Counted from the first letter of the stretch, positions 1-9,243 are shown. The stretch: DNA of 31,758 nt from Methanobacteriota archaeon (GCA_002726395.1 PBTA01000069.1:1-31758); one strand, 5' to 3'. Numbers and translations: made by a program. Notes: generated by a model from the sequence alone, not told the origin.

Positions 1-999
1 AGATACTTACCAGAAATCGACTTAGAGGAAGAGACTATTCCTCCTGAAGTACTAGAAAAAATGGAAGTATGTATGGACGATTTCCAGCATGCCATCAAGG
101 ATATTGAACCGTCTGCACTAAGAGAGATTTATGTCGAAGTCCCTGAAGTTACTTGGGAAGAAATCGGTGGATTAGAAGAAGTCAAGAGTCGACTGAAAGA
201 ATCGGTAGAATGGCCGCTTACTAAGCCTGAGTTGTTTGAGCATTTTGGCATCAAACCACCTCGAGGTATTGTAATGTTTGGGGCTCCTGGCACGGGTAAA
301 ACTCTACTAGCAAAGGCAATCGCTAATGAAGCACAAGCCAATTTCATCAGCATTAAGGGTCCGGAAATGATTTCTAAATGGGTTGGAGAGTCAGAACGAG
401 CAGTCCGTGAAATATTCAAAAAAGCCAAGCAATCTTCGCCTTCAATTATTTTCTTGGACGAGTTTGAGTCTATTGCCAATATGCGTTCATCCAATTCAAG
501 TGAGGGAAGCGATGTTTCTAATCGCGTAGTCAACCAACTCTTAGCAAGCATGGATGGAGTTGAATCAATTGATGGCGTTATCGTAGTTGCTGCTACCAAT
601 CGACCAGAAATGATTGATCCTGCTTTACTAAGAAGTGGTAGATTTGAGCGCGTATTACATGTTCCTCCGCCCGACGTAGGCGCTAGAGAGGCTATCTTCA
701 ATATCCATTGCGAGGGTATGCCGCTGTCGAAGTTTTCTATCAAAGACATCCTCAAAGGACTGGATGGATTCACTGGGGCAGATATTGAAGCTGTTTGCCG
801 TGAAGCAGCACTAATCTGTATGAGAGCCGACAAAAAGAAAGTCACTAAATCTCATTTTGAAGAAGCAATTGGTAGAGTACGACCTACGGTAACACCGGAG
901 ATGTTGGATTATTACCAGAAGATGGAAGCAAGACTTACTTCTGGAATGTCAAACATAAGGCGTTCCAAAGACTTCTCTCACGGCATTGAAACAATGTGA
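1..999 (+). CDS. Cdc48/VCP-like AAA+ ATPase, C-terminal part (5' end outside window)
   Basis: The frame is open from base 1, so the true start lies upstream and 332 C-terminal residues are visible. They form one complete AAA module of the Cdc48/p97 type: the pre-module segment with the W-E-E-I-G-G-L motif, Walker A GAPGTGKT (bases 280-303), the pore-loop region MISKWVGESE, Walker B IIFLDE, and the second-region arginines in DPALLRSGRFER. A short C-terminal tail follows. By family knowledge this is an ATP-driven hexameric unfoldase that extracts or unfolds proteins, often feeding the proteasome. The residues before the module resemble the linker after a first AAA domain, so this is probably the second (D2-like) module of a two-module protein, but that cannot be seen. 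One oddity: after the catalytic Glu the usual DEID reads DEFE. A PRC-barrel gene follows after 68 nt. Confidence 0.9.
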   Translation, partial: RYLPEIDLEEETIPPEVLEKMEVCMDDFQHAIKDIEPSALREIYVEVPEVTWEEIGGLEEVKSRLKESVEWPLTKPELFEHFGIKPPRGIVMFGAPGTGKTLLAKAIANEAQANFISIKGPEMISKWVGESERAVREIFKKAKQSSPSIIFLDEFESIANMRSSNSSEGSDVSNRVVNQLLASMDGVESIDGVIVVAATNRPEMIDPALLRSGRFERVLHVPPPDVGAREAIFNIHCEGMPLSKFSIKDILKGLDGFTGADIEAVCREAALICMRADKKKVTKSHFEEAIGRVRPTVTPEMLDYYQKMEARLTSGMSNIRRSKDFSHGIETM

Positions 1000-1067
1000 T
1001 ATTAGTCGATTCACCGACGCATTGAAGGAGTAAACAACACTCACCATATCATACGGGGTAATCATAG

Positions 1068-1307
1068 ATGGCTATATTTTCAAATGAGATATTTGGCAGA
1101 GATGTAGTCGATTCACATAATGAAAAACTTGGGGAAATTCGTGATTTTGTAATTGACAAATTATCCGGTTCAGTCACTCAAATTGTCGTTAAACTTGAAG
1201 CAAATTTGGACCCTGGAATGTTACCATGGGAATACCACAATGGATTATTAAATATCCCAATTGATGATGTATCCAGAATTTCAAATCGAATACATTTACG
1301 AAAGTAA
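1068..1307 (+). CDS. PRC-barrel domain protein
   Basis: This 79-residue protein is essentially one PRC-barrel: the N-terminal strand pattern GRDVVDSHNEKLGEIRDFVI, a central V-T-Q-I-V-V-K strand, and a closing IPIDDVSRISNRIHL strand pair. Small stand-alone PRC-barrel proteins are common in euryarchaea. The fold occurs in photosynthetic reaction centre H subunits, in the RNA-processing factor RimM and, in archaea, in several division-related proteins, so the exact role cannot be read from the domain alone. A GGGG-containing ribosome-binding-like stretch lies about 9 nt before the ATG. The gene sits between an AAA ATPase and a DUF4350/DUF58 cluster, all on the same strand. No membrane segment or signal is visible. 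Confidence 0.85.
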   Translation: MAIFSNEIFGRDVVDSHNEKLGEIRDFVIDKLSGSVTQIVVKLEANLDPGMLPWEYHNGLLNIPIDDVSRISNRIHLRK

Positions 1308-1400
1308 GCAGCAATGAGCATTTTAGCCTCAACTATAGACAACATTCTAAACTAAGCGCCGAGCGTGTAGTGTCGGAATTACGCTCTAGTAGGTGCTGAT

Positions 1401-3011
1401 ATGGTTGAATGGCGGGACATTAATTATCGAAGATTCGGCCTTCAAGCCGCATTTTGGTCGGTTATGCTGGTTCTGCTGCTGATGATATTGAGTAATTTTG
1501 TTAATTTATCAAATACCAATCAATTATCTGCTTATGATGATGATTGGAATGACATGTCAGCTTTCCGCCAAGATATCAAAGATATGGGTGTTGAAACCAG
1601 ATCACTAGTCAGCAGCCCGCTGCTATTAGCAGATATTGAAGACCCAAGAAACACAACTTATGTTGTTGCCGGAGTTGAAAGAGATACTTTATCGCTGCCA
1701 CAATTTGATGATGATGGATTCATCACAATCGCATCTGATGATGGTTATTCGCCTTCAGAGATTGAGGCTATTGTTACTTTTGTTGAAAACGGTGGAACGG
1801 CGATTATTCTAGAAGATTATGGCTTTGCTGGGACTATTGCAGAAGCATTTGGAGTGCGGTACAATGGTTATCAGTTATTTGATACGACATATGTTCCAGA
1901 ACTTAATTTCAATTACGTATGGATGTGTGTACAAACCACTCCTTGCAGTATGAATGGCAGCCAAATAGATACTGACTCTCTTTCGACTCATGAAAGATGG
2001 GCTGATACATCATCAGCGTTGAGCGCTCACCCATGTGCTATTGCTGATGGTCAAGTCGTCTCATTGGAAGATTCAGGAGTATGCTCACACCATTGGGCTG
2101 ATGGTGAAATCGCATATAATGGCACATATAGAGTACTACTAAACAACATTACAGCATTGGAATTAATTCCAAATTCCGATAACCCTCTTCCTGAACTTGC
2201 GATTCGAGCAGTAACAAGTAATGAAGCAAGTATCGATGTTAATGGTGATGGAAAACTAGTGGTAAGTGCAGTGCAAAGTGAAGAAACTCCAGACCTTTAC
2301 GGAAGATTCAACCTAACTGTTGAAGCCTGTGCAAAGTCTACTTGCAACCCTGATGATGGTGGCAGAGTATTCTTCGTTGCAGATGGCTCTCCATTAATCA
2401 ACGCAATTTACGATTATTCTGGATTTGCCGAAGGTGAATACGGACCTACCGATACTGAAATTCCAGCTAATGACAACCGAAAGTGGGCTCTGGATATTAT
2501 CGCAGAGGCAATGATGACCAGCATCCAAGAAGATGGTTTGGAACCATCAGAAAACGCAATGGTGATTTTTGATGAATCAAGACACCCACAAAATGCCGTG
2601 TTAGCAGATTCATACAATACAATTTATTTCTTGTTGGTTTACTTCACTGGAGAAGGCTTAGCAATGCTAGTGTTATTCCTAATTCTATTCATTTCCTTTG
2701 AGGCGGTACTCATCAGGAAGAAAGACCCAGACAATTGGCGGCATGTATTTTCAATTATCTACTATGGATTTGGTGATGCAAATAGGTATCCTTATTATTC
2801 GAAAGTGGAGAAGATTAGACAGGTTTTTCTCTCAAAGGTTAGAAATCAAAATGGCCTTACTCGAGAAGAATTCCATGCGATGTCAGCTCGTGAACTAGTC
2901 GCATTGATTAATGATCCAACCTTGGCTAAATTTGCAATTGAGCCAAGTAAGTACTCTTTGGAACAAACTGTATCGATTGTAAAACGTGTCAAAGCATGGG
3001 GTAGGCGGTGA
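1401..3011 (+). CDS. DUF4350-like membrane-anchored protein
   Basis: The 536-residue protein has an N-terminal membrane segment (about residues 15-33), a large extracytoplasmic region, and a second hydrophobic helix (about 414-436) followed by a basic cytoplasmic tail of about 100 residues. The early outer region has a DUF4350-like pattern: a segment on setting or delaying a value, then Y-S-P-S-E-I-E-A-I-V-T-F-V-E-N-G-G-T-A-I-I-L-E-D, resembling a glutamine-amidotransferase-like fold used for binding rather than catalysis. Four Cys in the outer region (near residues 170-225) could form disulfides. An AGGTG motif 5 nt before the ATG supports the start. DUF4350 proteins usually sit beside DUF58 and MoxR-type ATPases, as here with DUF58 directly downstream. 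The biochemical function is unknown. Confidence 0.75.
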   Translation: MVEWRDINYRRFGLQAAFWSVMLVLLLMILSNFVNLSNTNQLSAYDDDWNDMSAFRQDIKDMGVETRSLVSSPLLLADIEDPRNTTYVVAGVERDTLSLPQFDDDGFITIASDDGYSPSEIEAIVTFVENGGTAIILEDYGFAGTIAEAFGVRYNGYQLFDTTYVPELNFNYVWMCVQTTPCSMNGSQIDTDSLSTHERWADTSSALSAHPCAIADGQVVSLEDSGVCSHHWADGEIAYNGTYRVLLNNITALELIPNSDNPLPELAIRAVTSNEASIDVNGDGKLVVSAVQSEETPDLYGRFNLTVEACAKSTCNPDDGGRVFFVADGSPLINAIYDYSGFAEGEYGPTDTEIPANDNRKWALDIIAEAMMTSIQEDGLEPSENAMVIFDESRHPQNAVLADSYNTIYFLLVYFTGEGLAMLVLFLILFISFEAVLIRKKDPDNWRHVFSIIYYGFGDANRYPYYSKVEKIRQVFLSKVRNQNGLTREEFHAMSARELVALINDPTLAKFAIEPSKYSLEQTVSIVKRVKAWGRR

Positions 3012-3015
3012 TAAA

Positions 3016-4269
3016 ATGTGGACAAGGAAGGCAGCATTCACATTTACTGGAGGTATTGCTCTAATCCTTATTGGTATGATGATATCCAACAACCAGATGA
3101 TGATTCTTGGTTTAGCATTAATCGCTTTTATTGTCGTTAATTCTTGGATTTCCGGTCACGGAGATGTTGAAGTGCAGCGAACATTATCTGCCGATAATCT
3201 ATACAAAGGGGACGACCTTTATGTTGAATTACTAATCACCAACAGATCAAATCGTAAAACCCAATTGCTCGAAGTGTACGATAACATTCCTCACGAGATG
3301 AAACTAAGAAGCGGACTCAATCAAATGCGTCTAAACCTAAGCCCGGGAGAAAGTGCTAGAATTCGATATGTGCTTCGTTGTCCTCTAAGAGGTCATTACT
3401 CAATTGGACCCGTGTCCTTAAGGTCTAGAAATACCTTCAACCTTGGAGTCGAAGAAATGTTTGTTGACCATCATAGTGACATTGTAATTTTCCCTCAAAT
3501 AAAGGAGGTAGAAGAAGCCTTCCTGCGTTCTCGTACGCCCAAAATGTACACCGGAGCCACCACCCTTAGAACACCAGGACAAGGTTCAGAATTCTACTCG
3601 CTACGTGAATACGTCCCTGGAGACCCGTTCAAAAATATCAATTGGAAGGCATATGCTAGAACTGGAGAATTGATGGTGAATGAGAAATGCCGAGATGCAG
3701 TAACTGATTTGTATCTATTAATTGATTCTAGAGATATTGCCCGTATCGGAACGGTTCTGAAAAACCCGTTGGAAATGAGTACGGTTTCAGCAGCAAGTTT
3801 AGCAGCCTTTTTCCTAAAGCGCCGGGATTCCGTAGCGCTTGGAATCTACGGCGAAAAACTATCTTACTTGCCCCCTGATACTGGAGACAAGCAATATTTC
3901 AAAATTCTCAGCGCACTTGCTGGAGTGTCGGCCAAAGGCGAGATGCCCTTACAAGCGGTAACTAATTCCTTAAGCGGGAGATTTAGTAGAGGTAGCCCGG
4001 TATTTGTAATTTCATCCTGTGAAGGTGATGGAACAGTTCCTGCAGCGGTTAGGGACTTAGTTGGCAGAGGCCACGAAGTAACTGTGTTATCACCTTCTAG
4101 TATTGACTTTGAAAGATTGGTCAGTCGGATTCCAAGAATGTCATATGAGGTATTAAAATTAGAACGTCAAAATCGACTTACTACTTTAGCAGGATCTGGT
4201 GCCCAAGTTATCGATTGGATGCCCGACATGGATTTATCTCAAGCATTGATGCAAGTGAGGGGGTACTAA
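3016..4269 (+). CDS. DUF58 domain protein
   Basis: Two N-terminal hydrophobic helices (about residues 6-46) are followed by a beta-rich region and the DUF58 signature REYVPGDPFKNINWKAYART (about residues 197-216), with LMVNE just after. A von Willebrand-A-like segment follows (DLYLLIDSRD, about 231-240). DUF58 proteins are membrane-anchored partners of MoxR AAA ATPases in many bacteria and archaea; their substrates are mostly unknown. I chose the ATG at 3016 because a GGTGAT motif sits just before it and because it avoids overlap with the previous gene. An upstream in-frame ATG at 2986 would add ten residues. The next gene starts one base after this stop, so the two are probably translated together. 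No MoxR gene is visible; the Cdc48-like ATPase is the only AAA protein nearby. Confidence 0.85.
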   Translation: MWTRKAAFTFTGGIALILIGMMISNNQMMILGLALIAFIVVNSWISGHGDVEVQRTLSADNLYKGDDLYVELLITNRSNRKTQLLEVYDNIPHEMKLRSGLNQMRLNLSPGESARIRYVLRCPLRGHYSIGPVSLRSRNTFNLGVEEMFVDHHSDIVIFPQIKEVEEAFLRSRTPKMYTGATTLRTPGQGSEFYSLREYVPGDPFKNINWKAYARTGELMVNEKCRDAVTDLYLLIDSRDIARIGTVLKNPLEMSTVSAASLAAFFLKRRDSVALGIYGEKLSYLPPDTGDKQYFKILSALAGVSAKGEMPLQAVTNSLSGRFSRGSPVFVISSCEGDGTVPAAVRDLVGRGHEVTVLSPSSIDFERLVSRIPRMSYEVLKLERQNRLTTLAGSGAQVIDWMPDMDLSQALMQVRGY

Positions 4270-4270
4270 G

Positions 4271-5500
4271 ATGGCTGAAGATGTCCAAGTCCAGAGCGAT
4301 GTCACCATTACTGGTAGCGCCAAAGCAAGAACATTACACTTGAAAACCCTAAGAAAGCAGTGGCAAATTATTACTCTACAAATTATTGCAACCGCTGCAC
4401 TAATCGGGATGTATTTAGAGGTTGTATCGACATATGTGGTAGGAACAATTGACCATACCATCCTATTTTCCTCAATTGAATCTCTTATTGGTGATGATTT
4501 ACCATTAGGTGATTGGTTTACTGGCGAAGGAAGAACTGGTCTATCGAGGTTCTTTGTTCCATTAGCTATTGGGCTAATAGTTGGAGGCCTGATGGCGCTA
4601 GTGGCATATCAAACACCAAAGACCCAACAAAGGTTGAAACTCGGCTTCATTATAACCCTAATCACTTTACTTGTTGGAAGACTAATCCTTGGATGGCTGA
4701 CTGGAATGATTTTCTCTTTCGACATTCGATTACCAGACGATGGCGAATTACAAACTTTAGAATGGCCACTTCTGATGATAATGTCTTTGTTAATCATGTT
4801 CGTTTACTTGTTACCAATTATCATGGGCTCGAGAGGAATCTGGGGCCTATCAAAGAAATCTATTGCCTGGGCCATTGGGTTCACTCTTTTATTCCTCGGC
4901 ATACATGCCATCCTAACATTCCCACTAATCAAATCACAATTAGGCGATTATGGCGGCGCTTTAGCCACCCTTGAATCACAAATATCACAACCAACAATTG
5001 GTTTATTTGGCGTTAAACTAGTTACTAGTGAGCAATTCGGCCTCATTCTAATCGCAGTACTGATACTTGTATTCCAAGAATCCGCATTTGGAGTCATCAA
5101 GTATCTAGAATATGCTTTCAGACTTCCCGAGTCCTGCAAAAGAGATCCTGAATATGTTAAACAAATGGACAATATGTTAAACACTCACCTGATGCATACG
5201 TTTGGGTTCTTGGGCCTTACTGGAGTGGCTACCATGGTAGCATTAGGCTTCCACAGTGTCTTACTTAGCCTAGTAAGTGATACTACAGGTAGCCAGTGGG
5301 CTGGGCAAGTTTCTGAATCCATCGAGCTATCCTTAACCTATGGATTAGTGATTTCAGCAGTAATGTTCCTATCCTTTATGGCCCTATTCAGGTATCTAAT
5401 CCCGTGGCAAAGAATATGGGGATTTACCTACTCATTAAGGAATAATACTTCTAGTGCAGTCGAAAAACCAGAAAAAGAATTCATTGAATTCCAAACTTAA
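4271..5500 (+). CDS. Predicted 8-TM membrane protein downstream of DUF58
   Basis: I do not recognise the family. The 409-residue protein has about eight hydrophobic helices (near residues 33-50, 95-115, 122-145, 163-186, 197-220, 250-275, 310-335 and 352-378) and short polar termini. A conserved-looking polar stretch, FRLPESCKRDPEYVKQMDN, lies between helices six and seven and could be a functional cytoplasmic loop. A GAGGGGG motif about 8 nt before the ATG gives a strong ribosome-binding site, and the gap from the DUF58 stop is one base, so it belongs to the DUF4350-DUF58 operon. It may supply the membrane core for that system, but this is inference from position. It converges with the small gene on the other strand, the two stop codons overlapping by two bases. 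Confidence 0.75.
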   Translation: MAEDVQVQSDVTITGSAKARTLHLKTLRKQWQIITLQIIATAALIGMYLEVVSTYVVGTIDHTILFSSIESLIGDDLPLGDWFTGEGRTGLSRFFVPLAIGLIVGGLMALVAYQTPKTQQRLKLGFIITLITLLVGRLILGWLTGMIFSFDIRLPDDGELQTLEWPLLMIMSLLIMFVYLLPIIMGSRGIWGLSKKSIAWAIGFTLLFLGIHAILTFPLIKSQLGDYGGALATLESQISQPTIGLFGVKLVTSEQFGLILIAVLILVFQESAFGVIKYLEYAFRLPESCKRDPEYVKQMDNMLNTHLMHTFGFLGLTGVATMVALGFHSVLLSLVSDTTGSQWAGQVSESIELSLTYGLVISAVMFLSFMALFRYLIPWQRIWGFTYSLRNNTSSAVEKPEKEFIEFQT

Positions 5501-5745
5501 TCTCGATTAATCGCTTGAATAAATCGTCCTATCATTTCCGCGCTGAACAATAAAATGAATGGAAATAAGCACCAAGTGGCAAATACAGATAATATCCCAT
5601 TACCTGTTTGTTCACTTACAGATTGATATCCAAAAATGAAACCACAGATTGCCAATAACAACAAAAATCTTTCCAAAAAATGTGGATATCTTCGGCCGAT
5701 TGTTTCAGCACGGCCTGACAATGTAGTCGCCTGATTATTAGACAT
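5497..5745 (-). CDS. Small 2-TM protein, last gene of Roadblock/coiled-coil operon
   Basis: This 82-residue protein has a basic N-terminus and two hydrophobic helices (about residues 27-42 and 51-70) ending in a short tail. No family is recognised. Support for a real gene comes from its position 8 nt after the large coiled-coil gene on the same strand, an AGGTG motif 5 nt before the ATG, and a stop that overlaps the convergent neighbour's stop without cutting into its coding sequence. It could anchor the coiled-coil or Roadblock proteins at the membrane, which is inference only. Confidence 0.6.
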   Translation of the reverse strand: MSNNQATTLSGRAETIGRRYPHFLERFLLLLAICGFIFGYQSVSEQTGNGILSVFATWCLFPFILLFSAEMIGRFIQAINRD

Positions 5746-5753
5746 TAGAGCAC

Positions 5754-8700
5754 CTACAAATCAAGGTCAGACAATTTCGATTCAAGATTGTCAAGCGCAG
5801 AATTTGTCACCACTGATGGTTCAGTTCTGTGTTCCCAAGATGCATCAATTCTAGCTAATTCGGCTTCCAAAGCCGCTCTTTCATCATCATCGCTAATCGG
5901 TTGTAATTCAACAAATTCTACTTCAGCCTCATCATCAACAGAGGCGTCATCTGGCAAATCTAAGGTTTCCCAACCGTCTTCATCAACTGATACGGGAGCT
6001 GACGCTTCCTCCGAGATTACCTCTCCGGATATGTTTGACTCCATGTGTTTGACCATCTCTTCATCAATCGGAGTTTTTTGCGCCGGGTCAATTACCTCTC
6101 TTTCATACGGCAACAACCCATCTCTTTGGAAATCCCACAATAGTCCGCTAGGAGAGCCACCTGCTAATCCAGAAGCGTCTATTTGAGTTATCAATTCCTC
6201 AAGTACTCGTGCAGTTTCCTCCAAAGCAATCGCTTCACCTGCATCTCTTTGGTCGGATTCTAAATAAATATCATCAAGGGCTTTTTGAATAAGTTTTCTT
6301 GTTGCTTGAGCAATGTAAGGGAGGGATTCGGGACGATTACAATTGGACATTAGGGTTTCAACTTCTTGAGGAGGTGCACCCAATCTTGTTAGTTGTTCAA
6401 GGACATTTCTCAACCTTCTTAACATTGTAATGGAATGATCGTAATCCTCTAGAAGGCGCTCTAAATCAACAACTAAATGGCCGACTGTCTCACCAAGTTG
6501 GTGTTCCAGTCTTTGTTGGACTGACCATCTTGACAGACCTCTAACTGCACCTGCAGTTTGTGGCACCTGGCGTTCTAATAGTTCCATAACTTCACTTGAT
6601 AGTAGATAACGAGGAGTTGCTGCAACATGGTCTACGGTCTTTTGAATAACTTGCAAGGCTCGCTCAACTGCTCTATCCAGTAAGGTAACCGAATAACCCA
6701 AACTTCTAGACCGCTCCAACCGTTCTAATACCGGAGCTAGTCCTTCAAATGTCGAAGCATCGTCTAGTAAGGCTTGAGCAAGTGGTTCTTCAGCCAGCCG
6801 TGCTCTGATTCTTTCGGCTTCATTAATGTCTGCCAATGCTTCTTCATGGGCTTGTGCTAACTGTTTAGCATTCTCTACAAGAATCGTAAGTTCACCCTCT
6901 GCATGACCACGTTTAGCACCTAAATCTCCTAATTCCCTGAGTAAGTTCCTCCGCTCCTGCATTAATTGGCGCATTTCACTTTGAATCTGAGCGAAGCGAG
7001 CTTCATCTGTGCTCAGTCTAATTCTCTCATCCTCTGCTCTACGCCTTGCGACTTTTGCTTCAGATTCAATTATCTCTAGTTCGGATTTACTTTTATTGAC
7101 GCGCTCTTCTTCTTTCATCGCTTCTGCTTGAGCACGAGCATGACGTTCTCTAGATGCTGCTACTTGTTCCTGAAGGACTCGTAATCTGCGTTCGTCATCC
7201 TCAGTTTGTTGTCTTATGCTACCCAGACTTTCACTTGCAGAAGATAATTCTGCATTCAATCCTGCCTCTTTAAGTGACATATCTTCAATTGATTGCCGCA
7301 ACTTTTCACTCGATTCCGTCTCACCAAGCGCCTTAGCCAATTCTGATGCTCTAACGCTTACCTGGTGTTCTAATTCATTTACTCGCTTGACCAGTTTTTC
7401 TGCTCTAGTCTCTGCTTCCTCTTTTCGATTTCTTGCTTCAACTAATTCCACCTGCATTGAATTGATTTCTGAATTAACATTCTCAACACTTTCAACCTGC
7501 ATATTTCTAGTTTCTACTGCTTCTCTGGTTTTAATTTCAGCAGCCTTTCTAGATGCATCTGCTGAAGATAGTTTTGAATTTAGCAAAGACTTCTCTTTTT
7601 CTAATTCATCGATTTTTAATTCAGCCGATTCTAACCTTCGTCGCAGGCCAGCATCTATACCTGGTGCAGGAGTAATTTCCACCTGCTCTAGGCCTTTACT
7701 AATGCCATCCTTAGTCTGAACAAAATTGGCCTTGGCTCGTGAGATTCTGAGACTTTCCATGCCAATTTCAAAGCCGATTAGTGCGCCCAATCTGTTGGCA
7801 AGATTCGCTCTACGGCTTTCAGACCTGGTTCTAACAGTGACAAGTAAATCTTTGAAGTCTGTTAGAGAAAAGTCGTTGATAGTGCCTGACTCTCTAGTTA
7901 GGATTGTCCCGGCTGGTAATCGATGCAATCGAATCGCTCTTCTTGCTTCTGTCAGCCCAAGCATGGCTTCTTCAAACGATTCGGCTGTTGGTGCAAAGAG
8001 TCCTACCGGTATTCCTCGAGACAAGATTAAACTCACAGCTTTGGAAGACTTGCCGGATTGAATGTGTCCTGTAACACCTTCTTCAATAGCATCAGCAAGC
8101 ATTGAAAGCACTGCATCAGCGCCTCCTTTACCCTCTCTTAGGATGAATCCATCTGGCAAAGGTTCTCCAAATCCAGGACCACTCGAGACTTCTCCCTCAA
8201 GTGCTGCTGCTGCTGCATTGATAATCCTTGTATGATCTGCATTTGCCTCGGTCCATGCAGCGATTGCAATCTCACCTGTGTGAGCAAGAAGTAATGCACC
8301 GTCACCAGTATGCAAGGTCCAATGTCCGCCGTCAGCAAAACCTAGTCCTTGCGCTAACTTTTCACGGCTAGCAATGGTTTCGCCGACTTCCTTTGCCAGG
8401 GTTTCGCCATCCGTTGGTAAATCACCAGCTGAATCAATAAGCATACCTGCATCGACAGCAATTGCGCCTCTAACCGCAACATTATCCACCAGTTTGGCTA
8501 AAACAACTGATAAATCCCTTGACAAAAGGCGCTCAACTGAATCTCCCCTTGGCATCAGACCTTGAGCATCAACTGGGTGTTCAAATGCCTCTGGGATCAC
8601 CTCAGCAACCGAGCCCAGTCCAATCATGGAATAACTCTGAGCTTCATAATGGCACATTCCTTCTGCTTCGATTTCAACAAGACGTTGTTTTGCTTCTGCG

Positions 8701-8897
8701 CCACCAAGCAGAATAGATGCATTTTCGCTTTCTGCAAGATAGCCTACCGCCCTGCCAGCTCGGATTATTCGATGGCCTGCAGGTGTCTTACGTTTTCCAA
8801 TCCAGGTAGTTATCACGCCATGCTCGAAGGTTTGGATTACCCCTTCTGATACATCTATTTCGGTTTCTACGGCTATTCCTTTTGGTAAATCAAACAT
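5754..8897 (-). CDS. Large coiled-coil protein with probable Roadblock/LC7-like segment
   Basis: A 1047-residue soluble protein that I cannot assign to a named family. Residues 1-120 are globular and beta-rich. Residues 125-235 have the alpha-beta pattern of a Roadblock/LC7 domain (LAKLVDNVAVRGAIAVDAG, then a strand pair HWTLHTGDGALLLAHTGE). Residues 250-395 form another mixed domain. Residues 415-705 are a long charged heptad-like coiled coil rich in E, K, R and A. Residues 710-910 are helical without heptad character. The last 100 residues are strongly acidic and end in a short helix. The gene starts 4 nt after a stand-alone Roadblock/LC7 gene. Roadblock proteins typically dimerise and regulate small Ras-like GTPases (as MglB does). 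The architecture suggests a scaffold or cytoskeleton-like assembly, with SMC-like length but no Walker motifs seen. Confidence 0.8.
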   Translation of the reverse strand: MFDLPKGIAVETEIDVSEGVIQTFEHGVITTWIGKRKTPAGHRIIRAGRAVGYLAESENASILLGGAEAKQRLVEIEAEGMCHYEAQSYSMIGLGSVAEVIPEAFEHPVDAQGLMPRGDSVERLLSRDLSVVLAKLVDNVAVRGAIAVDAGMLIDSAGDLPTDGETLAKEVGETIASREKLAQGLGFADGGHWTLHTGDGALLLAHTGEIAIAAWTEANADHTRIINAAAAALEGEVSSGPGFGEPLPDGFILREGKGGADAVLSMLADAIEEGVTGHIQSGKSSKAVSLILSRGIPVGLFAPTAESFEEAMLGLTEARRAIRLHRLPAGTILTRESGTINDFSLTDFKDLLVTVRTRSESRRANLANRLGALIGFEIGMESLRISRAKANFVQTKDGISKGLEQVEITPAPGIDAGLRRRLESAELKIDELEKEKSLLNSKLSSADASRKAAEIKTREAVETRNMQVESVENVNSEINSMQVELVEARNRKEEAETRAEKLVKRVNELEHQVSVRASELAKALGETESSEKLRQSIEDMSLKEAGLNAELSSASESLGSIRQQTEDDERRLRVLQEQVAASRERHARAQAEAMKEEERVNKSKSELEIIESEAKVARRRAEDERIRLSTDEARFAQIQSEMRQLMQERRNLLRELGDLGAKRGHAEGELTILVENAKQLAQAHEEALADINEAERIRARLAEEPLAQALLDDASTFEGLAPVLERLERSRSLGYSVTLLDRAVERALQVIQKTVDHVAATPRYLLSSEVMELLERQVPQTAGAVRGLSRWSVQQRLEHQLGETVGHLVVDLERLLEDYDHSITMLRRLRNVLEQLTRLGAPPQEVETLMSNCNRPESLPYIAQATRKLIQKALDDIYLESDQRDAGEAIALEETARVLEELITQIDASGLAGGSPSGLLWDFQRDGLLPYEREVIDPAQKTPIDEEMVKHMESNISGEVISEEASAPVSVDEDGWETLDLPDDASVDDEAEVEFVELQPISDDDERAALEAELARIDASWEHRTEPSVVTNSALDNLESKLSDLDL

Positions 8898-8901
8898 AAT
8901 A

Positions 8902-9243
8902 TCACATCATTGGAGTGGTTGCTAGTATCCTTCGGTTTCTATCTAAAGCGTGGCGCCACTGGGCTAGACGGCCGCCTTGGCCGGCTAGAACTGTGATTCT
9001 GCCAGGTCCGGCTATATCGATCATCATTCGACTTTCACCTTCAGACCAAATCTCATACAGTGTCCCCAACTCTAGGGTTGAGCATAACTCAGCAGCGGTG
9101 TTAACTGACTGCATAGCTTTGTCGACAGGAGGCACTTGCCCCTCGCTACCAACACATGCTAGCAAGTTACCAGATTCATCCAGTAGCATTGCTTGTTCAA
9201 CTCCTTCTGTCTTAGTTAAACCAGCCAGAACTCGTTGTAACAT
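8902..9243 (-). CDS. Roadblock/LC7 family protein
   Basis: The 113-residue protein fits a Roadblock/LC7 domain over its whole length: an initial helix (LQRVLAGLTKTEGVEQAML), a hairpin LLDESGNLLACVG, a long middle helix, then a strand pair YEIWSEGESRMMIDIAGPGRITVLAG and a closing helix. In known cases such proteins form homodimers that regulate or scaffold small GTPases of the MglA, Rag or Arf type. No GTPase is encoded in this window. It is the first gene of a three-gene operon with the large coiled-coil protein, which itself seems to carry a similar domain. No strong ribosome-binding motif precedes the ATG; a TATA-like box about 110 nt upstream suggests a leader of roughly 80 nt. Confidence 0.8.
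   Translation of the reverse strand: MLQRVLAGLTKTEGVEQAMLLDESGNLLACVGSEGQVPPVDKAMQSVNTAAELCSTLELGTLYEIWSEGESRMMIDIAGPGRITVLAGQGGRLAQWRHALDRNRRILATTPMM

Noticed and set aside
129..845. 238-codon minus-strand ORF opposite the AAA ATPase
   Set aside because: It lies fully inside the antisense of a clearly coding AAA module and has a Ser/Ala/Pro-rich composition typical of shadow frames.
7216..7719. 167-codon plus-strand ORF opposite the coiled-coil gene
   Set aside because: It mirrors the coiled-coil codons, giving Ser/Phe/Leu repeats; no start signal or homology is apparent.
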